A program made the translations under genes and the position numbers. From Mantis religiosa (lineage: Eukaryota > Arthropoda > Insecta > Mantodea > Mantidae): a DNA stretch of 64,000 bases. Numbering within the stretch: the first letter of the stretch is position 1; each line of letters begins with the position of its first letter. The stretch lies in assembly GCA_030765055.1 (NCBI GenBank), contig CM060947.1, forward strand, positions 49,408,047 through 49,472,046, given 5' to 3'. Below are positions 12,611 to 23,500 of this stretch, piece after piece. The notes beneath the pieces are model-generated. The model worked only from the letters and a program-made list of their open reading frames with translations, searched no databases and had not been told where the DNA came from.

Positions 12611-13279
12611 ACACTGCCAACATTGATCCAACTATACTACTTTTTGTTGCAATGCTGGGTCTTCTTATCTACATTTGAAAAAGAATTGTCCGATATGACA
12701 TTACTTAACGGAGGACATAAATCACAAAAAAATACATAAAATAACGAAAATATAAAGCTGTAGTCAATGAACATTTCAACAATGCCGGGCATTTTTATTC
12801 ATGTAGGACGGCATCGCACTCCCAGCACAATATTATTCTTAAACTTCCATTATACAGAAACTGTATACACTTTTCCTCATCTTTGCAAAAAGGCTCATGA
12901 TCAATAAAACTTATAAAGCAAGCCATTGGTTTCAGATACAACTTCCACCTAATAACTTTCTATACTGAAGGCCAGGGCCCCGGTGGAATATTCATTTTTA
13001 GATTTTACAGTCACTGTTACCTTCCTAACAATGGCACTTTAGAACATCTGCAAAACAGATCCTCATGGTGTTGGTGGAAAGATTGGCAACAGAAGCTTAC
13101 AAAAATAACTAAGGAGTACAACTGCAAGGCTACTTCGGCAGGTTCCGTCAGCCCTCATGCGTGCCTCTAATGTTGGACTCTAACTTTTTACGTGATATGC
13201 TTTAATGAATACCAGCAAATCTTTGTTATTCCACCACTGTCTTTCTACCTCTATTTACATTCATTTCTATACACTTCCA

Positions 13280-13632
13280 CACGCTTGGACGTGAGGATTA
13301 GGATTACTACAGAGTGATTTAGCATCGGAACCTGTGGTTTATTGCACCTAAGCCCAAATACAACATCCCTGGGAGGAAGCATGAGGCAAGAGGGCAGCAG
13401 ACCCAGGAGTCACAACAGTGCCGAGACACCCGCCAACACTTCCACCCTGGAAGAGCCTACCAGATAAGATATGTGAAATAATGGAAATGAAATGGAGCGG
13501 CAGGAAATTCGGGGAATGTAATTATCCTCCCCAGCATCCGCTGATACGGGAAAACCCCGAAAAAACCCTTGTGTAAGGTAGGTCAGCCACGGGAATCGAA
13601 CCCGGGATTATCGACGCTTGGATAGTACGCAG
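13280..13632 (-). mobile_element. SINE-like element, family E
   Basis: Read on the minus strand, the right end is tRNA-like, with a B box complementary to gggaatcgaacccgggat. The body includes gggaaaaccccgaaaaaacc and gaaatggagcggcaggaaat. A diverged relative with the same order of motifs (ggagatggaatggagg, accgggaaaacctcagaaaa) lies at 31690-32170. Confidence 0.6.
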
Positions 13633-14020
13633 AAGGTTATGTTATCAAAGTATATTGAGTTCAGGCTGCTTAATGTTAGGTACAAAATGCAGGCCAATTG
13701 TGGGAGTTATGCTGACAGAAAGGCAATTTGATAATTTTTATGGATGCTTTAGAGGCCTCAGGGCATGTGTAATAAGTAGATTTGGACTTGAGTAGTTTTG
13801 GTTAGCTTTACTAGTTTTATTTACAATGTAATAATGCATTTCCGACGGTTTAGAGAATACTCGAAAGTTATTTTATGTTTGGACCATATTTCAGACTTTT
13901 TAGGATGCAATATCGCAAGCAATGACAGAACTTGGAAAAAATTGCGTAAGTAAAGAACCCCCTTAGCAGCACAGGCAAGATGCTTATACCCGCCTTGCCC
14001 CTTTCCAAATGTTCTAGTAA

Positions 14021-14140
14021 TTTATAAAATGGTTATCCATGAAAATAATATAAGATTGCAACCAAATTAAAATTTTTCGTTATTTATAAAATGGTTATCC
14101 ATGAAGATAATCTAAGATTGCAACCAAATTAAAATTTTTC
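14021..14140 (+). repeat. Tandem duplication, 2 x about 60 bp
   Basis: The unit tttataaaatggttatccat at 14021 is repeated at 14083 (62-bp period), including aagattgcaaccaaattaaa. A few substitutions separate the units. Non-coding, inside the long intron. Confidence 0.9.
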
Positions 14141-14619
14141 ATCACTTTCTGAAATAGAGGTGAAAAAAGAGAAAAAATCATGGTCGTCACACACGGCAGG
14201 TTTGGTCAAGCCTCGTGTGCACCTCCGATGTTGGGCTTGCACAAAATTTATGGGACTTTTTCTAAAGAACCACGATTATAAGTATCATAAAATCATTTCT
14301 AGTTCGTTTATAAATACAAGCCTTGATAGTGAAGTACTTGGTACTGAGGTTAATAAATGTAAATTGTTCTTAAAAGAGCGCGGGGAAGGGCGCAATACCT
14401 ACATTTAGAGGATTTAGTAAGTGTTATGTACTTTATTGTTGGAAATACGACGCATTACTTAAGCTAAAATGCAAACACTTGATGTCTGGAGAATACCATG
14501 AACAATGGAGAACGAGTTGGGTGCTACCCTTTGTGACGTCGCAAAGTATGCACACTCAAACATTAATAGAATGAGCAAATTGAAACATAGTAATAGTAAT
14601 GAATATTATCTATACTTAC

Positions 14620-14808
14620 ATCAGACCTCATTCCGCCTCTTTGTTCATCTCTTTGGCGACCTCCCGGACCTCCACTAAATCTACTTCGTCCACCACCGCC
14701 GCCGCCACGTCCTCCACCTCGTCCCATACTATGATTATGTTGTGGCTGACTTTCTTGAGCTCCGTTAGCTTCATTTTCAGTCTTCAACTCGGTACTCGCA
14801 CCAGACAT
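14620..14808 (-). CDS. Coding exon 1 of RGG-rich RNA-binding-type protein gene
   Basis: Minus strand, with ATG at 14808-14806 and a perfect donor gtaagt at 14619. It encodes 63 residues: an acidic, polar start (MSGASTELKTENEANGAQES), a QPQHNHS stretch, then Gly/Arg runs (GRGGGRGGGGGGRSRF, GGPGGRQRDEQRGG) ending MRSD. It joins exon 2 (689-850) in phase 0, giving 117 residues with no folded domain yet. This is the typical disordered N-terminus of hnRNP-like, NONO/SFPQ-like or FUS/cabeza-like proteins. The start is chosen because it is the first ATG after a CpG-bearing promoter region. The ATG context cgATAATGTC is unremarkable. The likely function is RNA binding in the nucleus or in RNP granules, which is inference from composition only. 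Confidence 0.85.
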
Positions 14809-15065
14809 TATCGCGTTTACTTATATTCCTAATATATCTGCACACAAACCTTACAATACTAATATTTTCCTCTTTCTCCAAAACGATGCTTCCGACCAAT
14901 ATGGCGTGTTCCCTTAAAGAGAACGCTTGGGTGCACGGTACTATGGGTAAACTGTATAGAGCTACATCCCATTGGTTCCTTTTGAAAAACGCCAGCTTAT
15001 TGGTAGATTCTATCACGTGAGTCACTCGATGCGCAGTCGCGTTGAACTTGAATGAATCATTATCA
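14809..15065 (-). promoter_or_regulatory. Promoter / 5' UTR region of the RGG-protein gene, possibly bidirectional
   Basis: The segment is richer in CpG than its surroundings and lies just upstream of exon 1. Motifs visible: ccaatatggcg at about 14897 (YY1/NFY-like), two reverse CCAAT boxes (attgg near 14972 and 14999), cacgtg E-box followed by gtgagtcac (AP-1-like) at about 15015, and tgcgcagtcgcg (NRF1-like) at about 15030. There is no clear TATA box, as expected for a housekeeping gene. On the plus strand a gtaaga donor-like site at about 15089 could mark a 5' UTR exon of the plus-strand gene at 25.5-44.4 kb. That link is speculative. Confidence 0.55.
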
Positions 15066-16640
15066 TAGCATCCCTTTCAGCGGCGTGCTGTAAGAGTATT
15101 CAAAGCAACTTTTATATTGATTTTTTGAAACACTTACGTTTAAATCCCCTAATGAAAACTTTGGCGTAATTTTGAATAATTTGTAAAGGAATATGAGCAT
15201 AACTATTCGTGATTAAAGTAATGCCCGAATTTTAAAGAGTCCAGTAGGTACCCCACTGCTCCAATCGATTGTGATGCCGGAACCGGATGGAAAATATGAG
15301 GATAAAAATTACCTACCAAGAAAATGAAATAAGTGTTGAATACAACATGATGTTTAATATAACAACAAATTGCCTTAAATGTTACGAATTTTCGTTTCTT
15401 TCTGATTTCAATAATAATAATGTGTATTATTTTTATATAATGGAACAACTATTGTTTTTATATGATGGGAAAATCCTAAACATCTTAATCTTGTAAATCC
15501 GTATAAATTTCCTCAACAACATTGAACTTTTGAAGGAAACTAATGTCCACTAGGGCGCATCTTATAATGATGATGATGATGATGATGATGATGATAAATT
15601 TCCCACTCTTAATGTATTAGTAACACTGCATAATCCGGCGTGTGCAAACCTTTAGGTAAATACACAGGTATACTTAGGTAAATATAAAGGAACCACCTTA
15701 ATTGTACAACAATATATGTATGTAGATAAATGTGGGTAAGCAATACCAGCTGTGTTGACTACTTTTATTCAAAACTCATTTATACTGTTTCATGTTCGTA
15801 AATTACGCTTCATCTCTTAACTGATTACATGATTTACAACGCACGTTTCGACCCTCGTTGCGTTGTTCCTTCTGATCTGGCTCCTATGTTGATTGATACC
15901 CTAGGGTGGCCACTAAACAATCGTAATTGAACATATTCTCTTATAGCCGGGAATCAAACTCAAAACTTCTACATTCCTAAGCTAACCATTTTAGTCTAGG
16001 CTATAGAGACTAATGTTTATCTTTTTTTTTTTTTTTTTTTCCGCCTACGAAGAGCAAGTAGGGTGTTTCATCCAAAATAAGCGATAAATATATTGATGGA
16101 AATTCGACCTCTTAATCTAAACAGAAGCACTTTCAGAAAAAATGTCCCTGTACGTCTGTCCGTGTTTCAGGTATTTTGAAAATTAATTAGCAACGGAAGG
16201 TCATAGGAAAGGCACCGTTGGAGTAAACTGAAAATTTTAAAATAAGTCGAACACCCCTCCCCATCCAAAAAAAAGGAACATATTTCGTTAATACTCTTTT
16301 CCTAAAAAACAACTAATGATTTTCAGTTCTCTATTGGTACGACTCTTGCATGCATAAAACGCTCATCACTCCAAATAAACAAATGGTATTATAGGTAGAA
16401 TACCGCAACACATAGGGCTATGTTAGTGAAGAGTTCGTCAAAATATGTATATAATTTACGTGCAACTGTTTTCTATAGCACTAACAATTTTTAAAATAGT
16501 TGCCATTTAATTACTCGTACATTGATCAATAGCTTAAGCCGTTCACTTAAAACATGATGTTAAATGGTCGTGAGTTCAAGGAAAAGTTATGCAGTTTCAA
16601 AGATAATATTATATCAAGCTTTTGTATTTATTATTGTTGT
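15066..16640. other. Intergenic AT-rich DNA
   Basis: No gene recognised. It contains a (GAT)n run at about 15569-15596, a T-tract at 16021-16040 and short chance frames. The 15203-15496 frames overlap each other on both strands and show no family signature. Confidence 0.6.
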
Positions 16641-16645
16641 TATTA

Positions 16646-17528
<883 letters not shown>

Positions 17529-17738
17529 GTTTTTTTTTTTTTTTTTTTTTAAATTTTTATTTACGTCCTCCAACGTTGTCATATCGGACGATGAATGAAA
17601 TTGGTGAAATAAGGCTCAAATGAATCCGGGGTCCATGGAGCTTAGAGCTACCTGACATTCGTCTTTAAGGATAAGGGAAACCCCCGGAAAAAACCTTATC
17701 CAGGTAACTCACCCTGACCGAGATTCGAACGTACCAGT
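17529..17738 (-). mobile_element. tRNA-derived SINE, family C (head truncated)
   Basis: Minus-strand element whose oligo-A tail is the T run at 17529-17550. The body complements tttacgtcctccaacgttgtc, ggtccatggagcttagagc and ccttatccaggtaactc, and the head complements gattcgaac (B box). The full-length plus-strand copy is at 29025-29277. The far tRNA part is lost here. Confidence 0.85.
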
Positions 17739-17802
17739 GGCAAGGCGTGGCTTGAAGCGAGGGGACCTCCAAATAACATAAGAGAGAATAACGACTCAAT
17801 GA

Positions 17803-18044
17803 TTGCCCCCGTAGCTCAGTCGGTAGAGCACCGGCCTGCCGTGCTAGGGGCTCCGGGCTCGAATCCCGGCTGGAGTGGCATTTTTCTCCAATCAACCAAC
17901 CAACCAACCAACCCCATCTTTCCCAGAGTCTGGAAGTACGAATGAGAGTATGAATGTGTGCGTGATCTAAAGGTATGTACAACCCAACGATTACGCGTTA
18001 ACACCATCAATATATTCTAAAGGAGAACGGCAGCCAATATGACG
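17803..18044 (+). mobile_element. tRNA-derived SINE, family A
   Basis: The head cccccgtagctcagtcggta is followed by a B box (gggctcgaatccc). The body contains a (CCAA)n run at about 17894 and ends aggagaacggcagccaatat. Second copy of the family at 4447-4667. Confidence 0.88.
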
Positions 18045-18234
18045 GGGAACAAAAATGACCCAGTACTACTCTTCAGTACACCGTCTATTGTACAGTGACA
18101 CGTAGGCCCTTCTTGCATTGCAACACTGGTCACACTACAAGTAGGCACATTCCTGCGTCCTCTCTCTACTCACACGTTCCAATTTTTCCTACAACTGGGC
18201 CACACGTGTGAACTGTTCGCCTAAAATGGAGAAA

Positions 18235-18480
18235 TGAAATGTGTAGTGTTTAACGTCCGCTTTTACTACATACGGCACCGCAGGCGATGACACTGATGAT
18301 ACATGAGATGAAGATGGAGCACCGGTGGAATGAGATGGCGGGGGAAACCGGAGATCCCGGAGAAAACCCGCCCCAACGCCGTGTTGTCCTCCACAAATCT
18401 CACTTTGCGGTCGCCTGGGATCGAACCCGGGCCGCCTTGGAGAGAGCCAAGCGGTCTAACCACTGAGCCACGGCGTGGCC
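18235..18480 (-). mobile_element. tRNA-derived SINE, family B, with perfect target-site duplication
   Basis: The minus-strand copy starts from the complement of gccacggcgtggcc (18467-18480) and ends in the gtgtttaacgtccgcttttac region. It is flanked by cctaaaatggagaaa at 18220-18234 and again at 18479-18493, a direct repeat of about 15 bp. Such a clean duplication implies a fairly recent LINE-driven insertion. Confidence 0.95.
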
Positions 18481-18493
18481 TAAAATGGAGAAA

Positions 18494-19550
18494 GTATGCA
18501 GTTCACACACTTTTTCTGTTAACCCAAACTAAGTAATATACTATTGCTAATGATATAGAAATATACGTACAGTTGTATTTAAATACACCATATATATATA
18601 AAGAAAAACAAACAAAAATACTTTTCTTCAGAGTCTACAGAGACTTCACGTGACAAAATCTGTCAGTGCTTCCTATAACTATCGAAGAATCGTTAAAGTT
18701 AAGAATGTGTAAATACAATTTTGAATGAGCTCGCGGAACTGGTCACGAATCAAGCAGCTTTCAAATTGTCCGCCGTAGCACGGATATTTGCGAATACATT
18801 TTGAAGGTGTATCCAGAGCAAATAAAATATTGTTCGGGATGAATTTTCTTCTTTTTCTCCTGAAATACTTGGGGAAGCGGCGCTTTCAGCACTTTATTGT
18901 ACGTTTCGCCTCTGGTGTCCACTAAAGATAGCCCAATGAATCGCACTTCTGTGATGCTCAAATATTTATTGATGAAGAACAAGAATGGAAATTCTAATCG
19001 ATTTGCCTAAATTTAGTTTTGAAATATTTGTATAAGTCCAAGGAAGTTTTAAAAGGTGAGAAAAAGAACCTGAAGTGATAAAGGACCGGGTTATTAACTA
19101 AATAATATAAAAGTACAAACGTAAACTTACGGAACACACACGCCTTTTATTTTCAACACAAAAGCATTACAAAGTACAAAGATGTTCCACTATTACCAAA
19201 GTCTTCAAAGCTATTTCACTTAACCATATTTTATTAAATAAAGTTTATAATTTGTTATCAAGACTAAAATTTTTTATGTAGCAAGTTGATATACCTTCCG
19301 AAGATTAGACACAAAATTAATTTCTGAACACACTATAACACTAAATATTTGACCACAGACAATAATTGTTGTCAAATATTGGTGAATCCTTGGATAACTA
19401 TTTTATAATTTGTGAATGTGGATTGAATTGACACAAAATTAGTTGAATCCCTATGTGGCTTTGTGAAATTCGCGGGAACAGTTTTACTATGCCAAGGAGA
19501 AGGTGACCTGACTTAGGTCGTAGAAGTCAGTCAAATGTGCAACGAGCTAC
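18494..19550. other. Intergenic stretch with one unrecognised frame
   Basis: A minus-strand frame at 18761-18982 (73 codons) reads FFINKYLSITEV, VDTRGETYNKVL and KIHPEQYFICSGYTFKMY. Its composition looks protein-like and not random, but I do not recognise it and see no convincing splice sites, so it is not called as a gene. The remainder is AT-rich and featureless. Confidence 0.35.
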
Positions 19551-19563
19551 CTCACATGCTGAC

Positions 19564-19803
19564 ATGGCCGCGCCTTGGCTCAGTGGTTAGACCGCCTGGC
19601 TCTCACCAAGGCGGCCCGGGTTCGTTCCCAGGCGACCGCAAAGTGAAATTTGTGGTGGACAAGGCGCTGGGGTGGGTTTTCTCCGGGATCTCCGGTTTCC
19701 CCCGCCATCTCATTCCAGCGATGCTCCATCTTAATCTCATGTATCATCAGTGTCAGTATGTAGTAAAAGCGGGCGTTAAACACTACACATTTCATTTTTC
19801 ATT
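19564..19803 (+). mobile_element. tRNA-derived SINE, family B
   Basis: The head ggccgcgccttggctcagtgg carries a B box with one substitution (gggttcgttccca), and the body ends gtagtaaaagcgggcgttaaac. Near-perfect target-site duplication: tcacatgctgac at 19552-19563 and tcacgtgctgac at 19804-19815. Confidence 0.92.
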
Positions 19804-19829
19804 TCACGTGCTGACCGCACTGATGAGTA

Positions 19830-20566
19830 GCGAGACGCAGCTAATGCTCATAATCCTATTGGAATGTCAGATTTACGTTCTAGAATGTCTGCTTTTTCCG
19901 GGAGAGTTGTTTTTGTACAAATCAGTTGACAAAGTTATAAACCAGGATGACGTAGTCAACTATCCCACAGAGTTTTTAAATTCATTATAATTGCCTGGAC
20001 TCCCACGACACAATTTAAAATTAAAAGTAGGGTCAGTTATGATCATGCTGCGTAACATTAACCAACCAAGACTGTGCAATGGAATGAGACTAATTTTCAA
20101 AAAAGTTAATGAATAACGTCATAGAGGCAAAAAATCATCAAGGGAAAGACAAAGGAGAGGATATCTTGTTCCCGCGTATTCCGACGATTCCAACCGATTT
20201 ATCTTTTCAATTTAAGATCCTACAATTTCCCTGCGTTTGGCCTTTACGATGACCATAAATAAAGCGCAAGGGCAGTCGTGGGAAGTTTGCGGAATCAACT
20301 TGGAGTTTCCTTGTTTCTCTCACGGACAATTATACTTCACGTATTTGTGCGTTGGAAAACCACCATCTTTATATATTTACGCACAAAAAAGACGAAAAGT
20401 ATTGTTTATCAAAAAGCTTTAAATTGATTAATTTAATTGTAACTGTGTTGTGTTTAAACTTCATCCCAAATTGCAGAATAAATAACTAACTAGTTCGAAT
20501 TTACTTTATTTATATAGATGTCCAGACAACTTTTATTGGCGGTACGAAGTTCGTCGGGTCAGCTAG
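19830..20566 (+). mobile_element. Helitron remnant: C-terminus of PIF1-type helicase plus 3' terminus
   Basis: Across frameshifts this encodes the end of a Helitron Rep/helicase: FPGELFLYKSVDKV, then DDVVNYPTEFLNSL, LPGLPRHNLKLKVGS, IMLLRNINQPRLCNGMRL, KGKDKGEDILFPRIPTIPTD and MTINKAQGQSWEVCG, then FSHGQLYFTYLCVGKP. TINKAQGQS (motif V) and SHGQLY.....VGKP (motif VI) are diagnostic of the PIF1-like helicase of Helitrons. The DNA end ggtacgaagttcgtcgggtcagCTAG has the typical Helitron 3' hairpin and CTAG terminus at 20563-20566, followed by T. Several stops and frameshifts show it is dead. The start is not visible. Confidence 0.85.
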
Positions 20567-21175
20567 TACGAGTATAAAATAAGGAAATGAGAAAGTGTTT
20601 AGCTGAGAACAGAAGCACATCATCTGCACACTGGTCTATATTGACTTGCAGCTGAGTTGGAAAATCCTCCCTGACCATAGTGGTGGATAACATAAACCCT
20701 TCGAGGACTATGCCTCTTGTGGGCCTGAATGTAAAGGTAGATGTTTCACCCACAACCGTTACTATTCCGTGCCTGGGAAAGGTATATGGTATGTTGAAAA
20801 TCTCTAAGGATAGTCCCAATTCGATCAATTTGTATAGGAGACCGACATGCCAGGTCGTTGAAAGGCTTTCTCGACACCCAAAGTCACCACAGCAATCAAG
20901 GTCCCCTTCTGGAACTCCAAGGCGGCCGCCTGCACCAATCATAGTAACTGCTGAGCGGTGGAGTGTCCAGGACGAAATCCGAACTGATGATCGGAGATGA
21001 TGCGAATGTCGTCCAGAAGAAACGACAAGTGGTTTAAGACCATTCTCTCGAACATGGTCGAGAAGGTTGTAAGGAACCTTATGGGCCGGCACTTGGATAG
21101 GCTGATTGGGTTCTTCTCAAGCTTCAATGTGCAAATCAGCCAGGCCTTTCTCCACCTCATGAAAAGTGTTCCAAG
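20567..21175 (-). mobile_element. Non-LTR retrotransposon reverse-transcriptase fragment (Jockey/CR1-like)
   Basis: The minus strand encodes, with frameshifts, the central RT domain: KAWLICTLKLEKNPISLSKCRPI (motif 1/2 region) then STMFERMVLNHL, then HQFGFRPGHSTAQQLL, later TFRPTRGIVLEG (motif B region) and CADDVLLFS at the low-coordinate end, the (Y/C)ADD catalytic box. Order and spacing match Jockey/CR1 clade LINEs. It is truncated at both ends and abuts the Helitron 3' terminus at 20566/20567 exactly, which suggests that the Helitron inserted into, or captured up to, this LINE. Confidence 0.82.
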
Positions 21176-21291
21176 ATGAGCATGTATTGAATATCCGCAT
21201 TAAGAGCAGCGCGTTGAAGTGAATTTGGCGAAGGTTGAGGAATGCCAGGCCTCAGATCCTACCACCTATTTTTAGGTTTGGAACGCTTAAG

Positions 21292-21505
21292 TAAACTTTG
21301 GTTTCGTCCTCCAACTAAGTCGAAATAGGACGATGAATGGGACGGGTGAAATGATACTCAAATGAACCCAGCGTTCATAGGGCTTAGAGTTACCTGATAT
21401 TCACTTACCAGGTTAAGGGAAATCCCAGAACAATATTATTTAGATAATTTACTTTGAGCGAGATTCGAACTCGGGATTTCTGGAATATGAGGCGGACAAG
21501 CTACC
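21292..21505 (-). mobile_element. tRNA-derived SINE, family C (diverged)
   Basis: Minus-strand copy: the body complements cgtcctccaactaagtcg, gatgaatgggacgggtgaaa and catagggcttagagttacctg. The head complements gagattcgaactcgggattt. It is old, with many substitutions. Confidence 0.75.
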
Positions 21506-21639
21506 ACAGAGCTATAGAGTTCAGAGACGAAGGGAGAAAGATAGAAAAGGAATTTTTTGAAGAAGACGTGACAGTTAATTTGTGAATTCAGTTTAATAAT
21601 ACATAATGGTTGATGGCGAGTTTTTTTTATCTTCATATT

Positions 21640-22080
21640 TCACGAGTTCTTTTAAAAACATTGGTAGGAGGTTTGTGATTTCAGCATTAAGAGAGCACAT
21701 ATGAATTAATACATTAATATAACAGTTAAATACTCGAAATTTATGTTCAAATGTACAAAGCAAAGCATCCTCAACTGGAATTAATTTCCTTTGCTGAAAT
21801 TCCAGTTGGTCATGGAGTGACTCCCGTATTACTGCATTGTTGACATGGTGTACACAAATGATTCAAAATTAGTGGTGCATGAAAAGCTTTTCAGAATACG
21901 CGGATAATGATTAGTTAGGTACAACATTTCGTCATCAAACAAGGTAAGGACTAAAATGTTATACTGGTGTCTAAATTTAAATGTTGAGAAAGAATTGAAA
22001 AGCAGTACTGCAAATACCTTGTTATTCATGGTGGAAGTAGTTTTATTTCGGGTTTTTATTAATAGTAAATGCAAATGCCA
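21640..22080. other. Unassigned AT-rich stretch
   Basis: No gene or named repeat seen apart from a near-palindrome around 21770-21805 (caactggaattaatttcctt / gaaattccagttg). Confidence 0.5.
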
Positions 22081-22109
22081 ATTCCTCGTCCATCCGTCCG
22101 TCCGTCCAT

Positions 22110-22693
22110 GGTGCTGACTGGCTGTATAAAGCCAGAAGGTTTTTGCTGCTCGCTCACCCGTTAAGGGTTTTACCGCAGGTAAGTTTTTTTTTTTTATTTC
22201 AGGATATTGTAGGTTAGGTTGTGGGTTCTTAGGAAGAACTTTGATGCGTGGTAACATAAATGACATGTTCCTCGGGGTGTAGGAAAGGATGCAAAACCTT
22301 ATGCACCCTGGTGTTCTATTTCACAAATTTAAATTTAATTGAAGATTTTGATGCCAAACAGCTTAGAAGAATTATGTGGAGCTCAGCTTTAGCTGCTGTA
22401 AGGATTAGCTCCTGGGTTATCTCGGGTGCCCGCAAGTCATGCGAGGTACCCGGTACAGCCTGAATCGGCGTCAAGGGGGATCATAATCTCCCAATGATCT
22501 AACAACGGCGCTTTTATGAGTAGGTAAAATTTCGTAAAATTTTGATGTTCGACGCCTAATTTCATCCTCCACATATGGAAGAGAAAAAAAAGAGGAATTG
22601 ACACTTACCAGGTTGCTTCACGAAGCCTCGGGTCTTCCATATGTGGAGGATGAAATTAAGCGTCGAACATCAAAATTTTACGAAATTTTACCT
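22110..22693 (-). mobile_element. LINE 3' fragment with inverted 5' segment
   Basis: 22110-22587 is a minus-strand copy of the LINE 3' end also seen at 24320-24800. Shared landmarks include ggctgtata-agccag, cccgttaagggttttaccgc, gatgccaaacagctt and gcctaatttcatcctccac. From about 22606 to 22693 the same LINE region (ccaggttgcttcacgaagcc, then cttccatatgtggaggatg) reappears in the opposite orientation, so about 60 bp (22524-22582 and 22636-22693) forms an inverted repeat around a 54-bp spacer. This is what twin-primed LINE integration produces. Confidence 0.75.
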
Positions 22694-23500
22694 ACCGCCC
22701 CCTGTGACGATCGTCCTCCTGGAGACTACATCGTCTCCCCATGCACATGCTGTTAGGATAACTAACCATGCAAGGGCACGGGGAAGGGTGCTGTTAGTTC
22801 TACTAGATACTACTGTGCATTGTTCAGGTCCCGCTATGAGCACCCTGGTTAGTAAGGGTAAGGTAGGGGCTGGCATGCGATCCATGCGAGCGGGTGAAAG
22901 GATGCAGGCCAGGAGGGATGCCGTGGGAAGTTGAAGGGGCCTCAAGGGTCTTGAGTGAGTGGCAGACAGTGATGGTGGCTTTAGTTTAGGCGGTGGATGT
23001 AGTATGGGCGGCAATGGAAGTGTAGTGGATGTGATGCGTCGGTGGGCAAGGTTAGTGAAACTATTCTACGGCATGCTGATGTGACTTATCTGGTACGTTG
23101 TCTTAATACTATCGGTGAAAGAAGGCGCCGTCCTGGAGACGAGTTGTCAGTGTGCATCCAGAAATCGTTTCCGTGTACGAAGCATGGTCTGGCAGGATCA
23201 CTGCTGGGTGGACGCCATCTTACCCCCGGGCCGCCCCGCAAGTGCGGGGACTTGGAGGGCAAGCTGCAACATGAAATAAGATGTGAGGTATGAGTGTTGG
23301 GTGGTTGAAGGGTCATCGGAGAGTGGGTTAGTCAGGTACTAGAAAGTCCGAGAAGTCAATGTCCTCCCTTGTGATAGTTTTCGTTTAGTTCCTGTCAAAC
23401 ACTGAGAGTGAGCGTTTGTGGGCGTTGCGGGTTGTGTCATATTTTCCAAGGTTTTGTATGAGTGTGTTGTGGCAGGTTGTCGCCCGGGCATAGAGGTCTG
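22694..23500. other. GC-richer stretch, perhaps LINE 3' region
   Basis: Locally GC-rich and codon-like on both strands (frames at 22688-23014 minus and 23042-23293 plus), but with no family signature. It directly follows, in sense direction, the RT C-terminus at 23511-24315 (minus) and may be the 3' UTR or tail of that LINE. Confidence 0.4.

Larger units (their letters stand above)
851..14619 (-). other. Intron 1 of the RGG-protein gene (13.8 kb)
   Basis: The intron is bounded by a consensus donor (gtaagt at 14619-14614) and a tttgtag acceptor at 856-851. It is AT-rich and holds the SINEs, foldbacks, tandem duplications and transposase fragments listed separately. In 851-1796, 2013-4446, 4668-8278, 11152-11528, 12300-12500 and 12610-13280 I see no gene, only short chance frames, homopolymers (G run at 3139-3150) and unclassified AT-rich sequence. 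Confidence 0.75.

Noticed and set aside
14599..14832. Plus-strand Ser/Thr-rich frame
   Set aside because: Antisense of RGG exon 1.
20680..21000. Plus-strand 106-codon frame
   Set aside because: Antisense of the LINE RT fragment, whose minus-strand motifs (FGFRPGHST, CADDV) are diagnostic.
22688..23316. GC-rich overlapping frames on both strands
   Set aside because: No family signature, no splice sites, and located next to LINE debris. Composition alone is not enough to call a gene.
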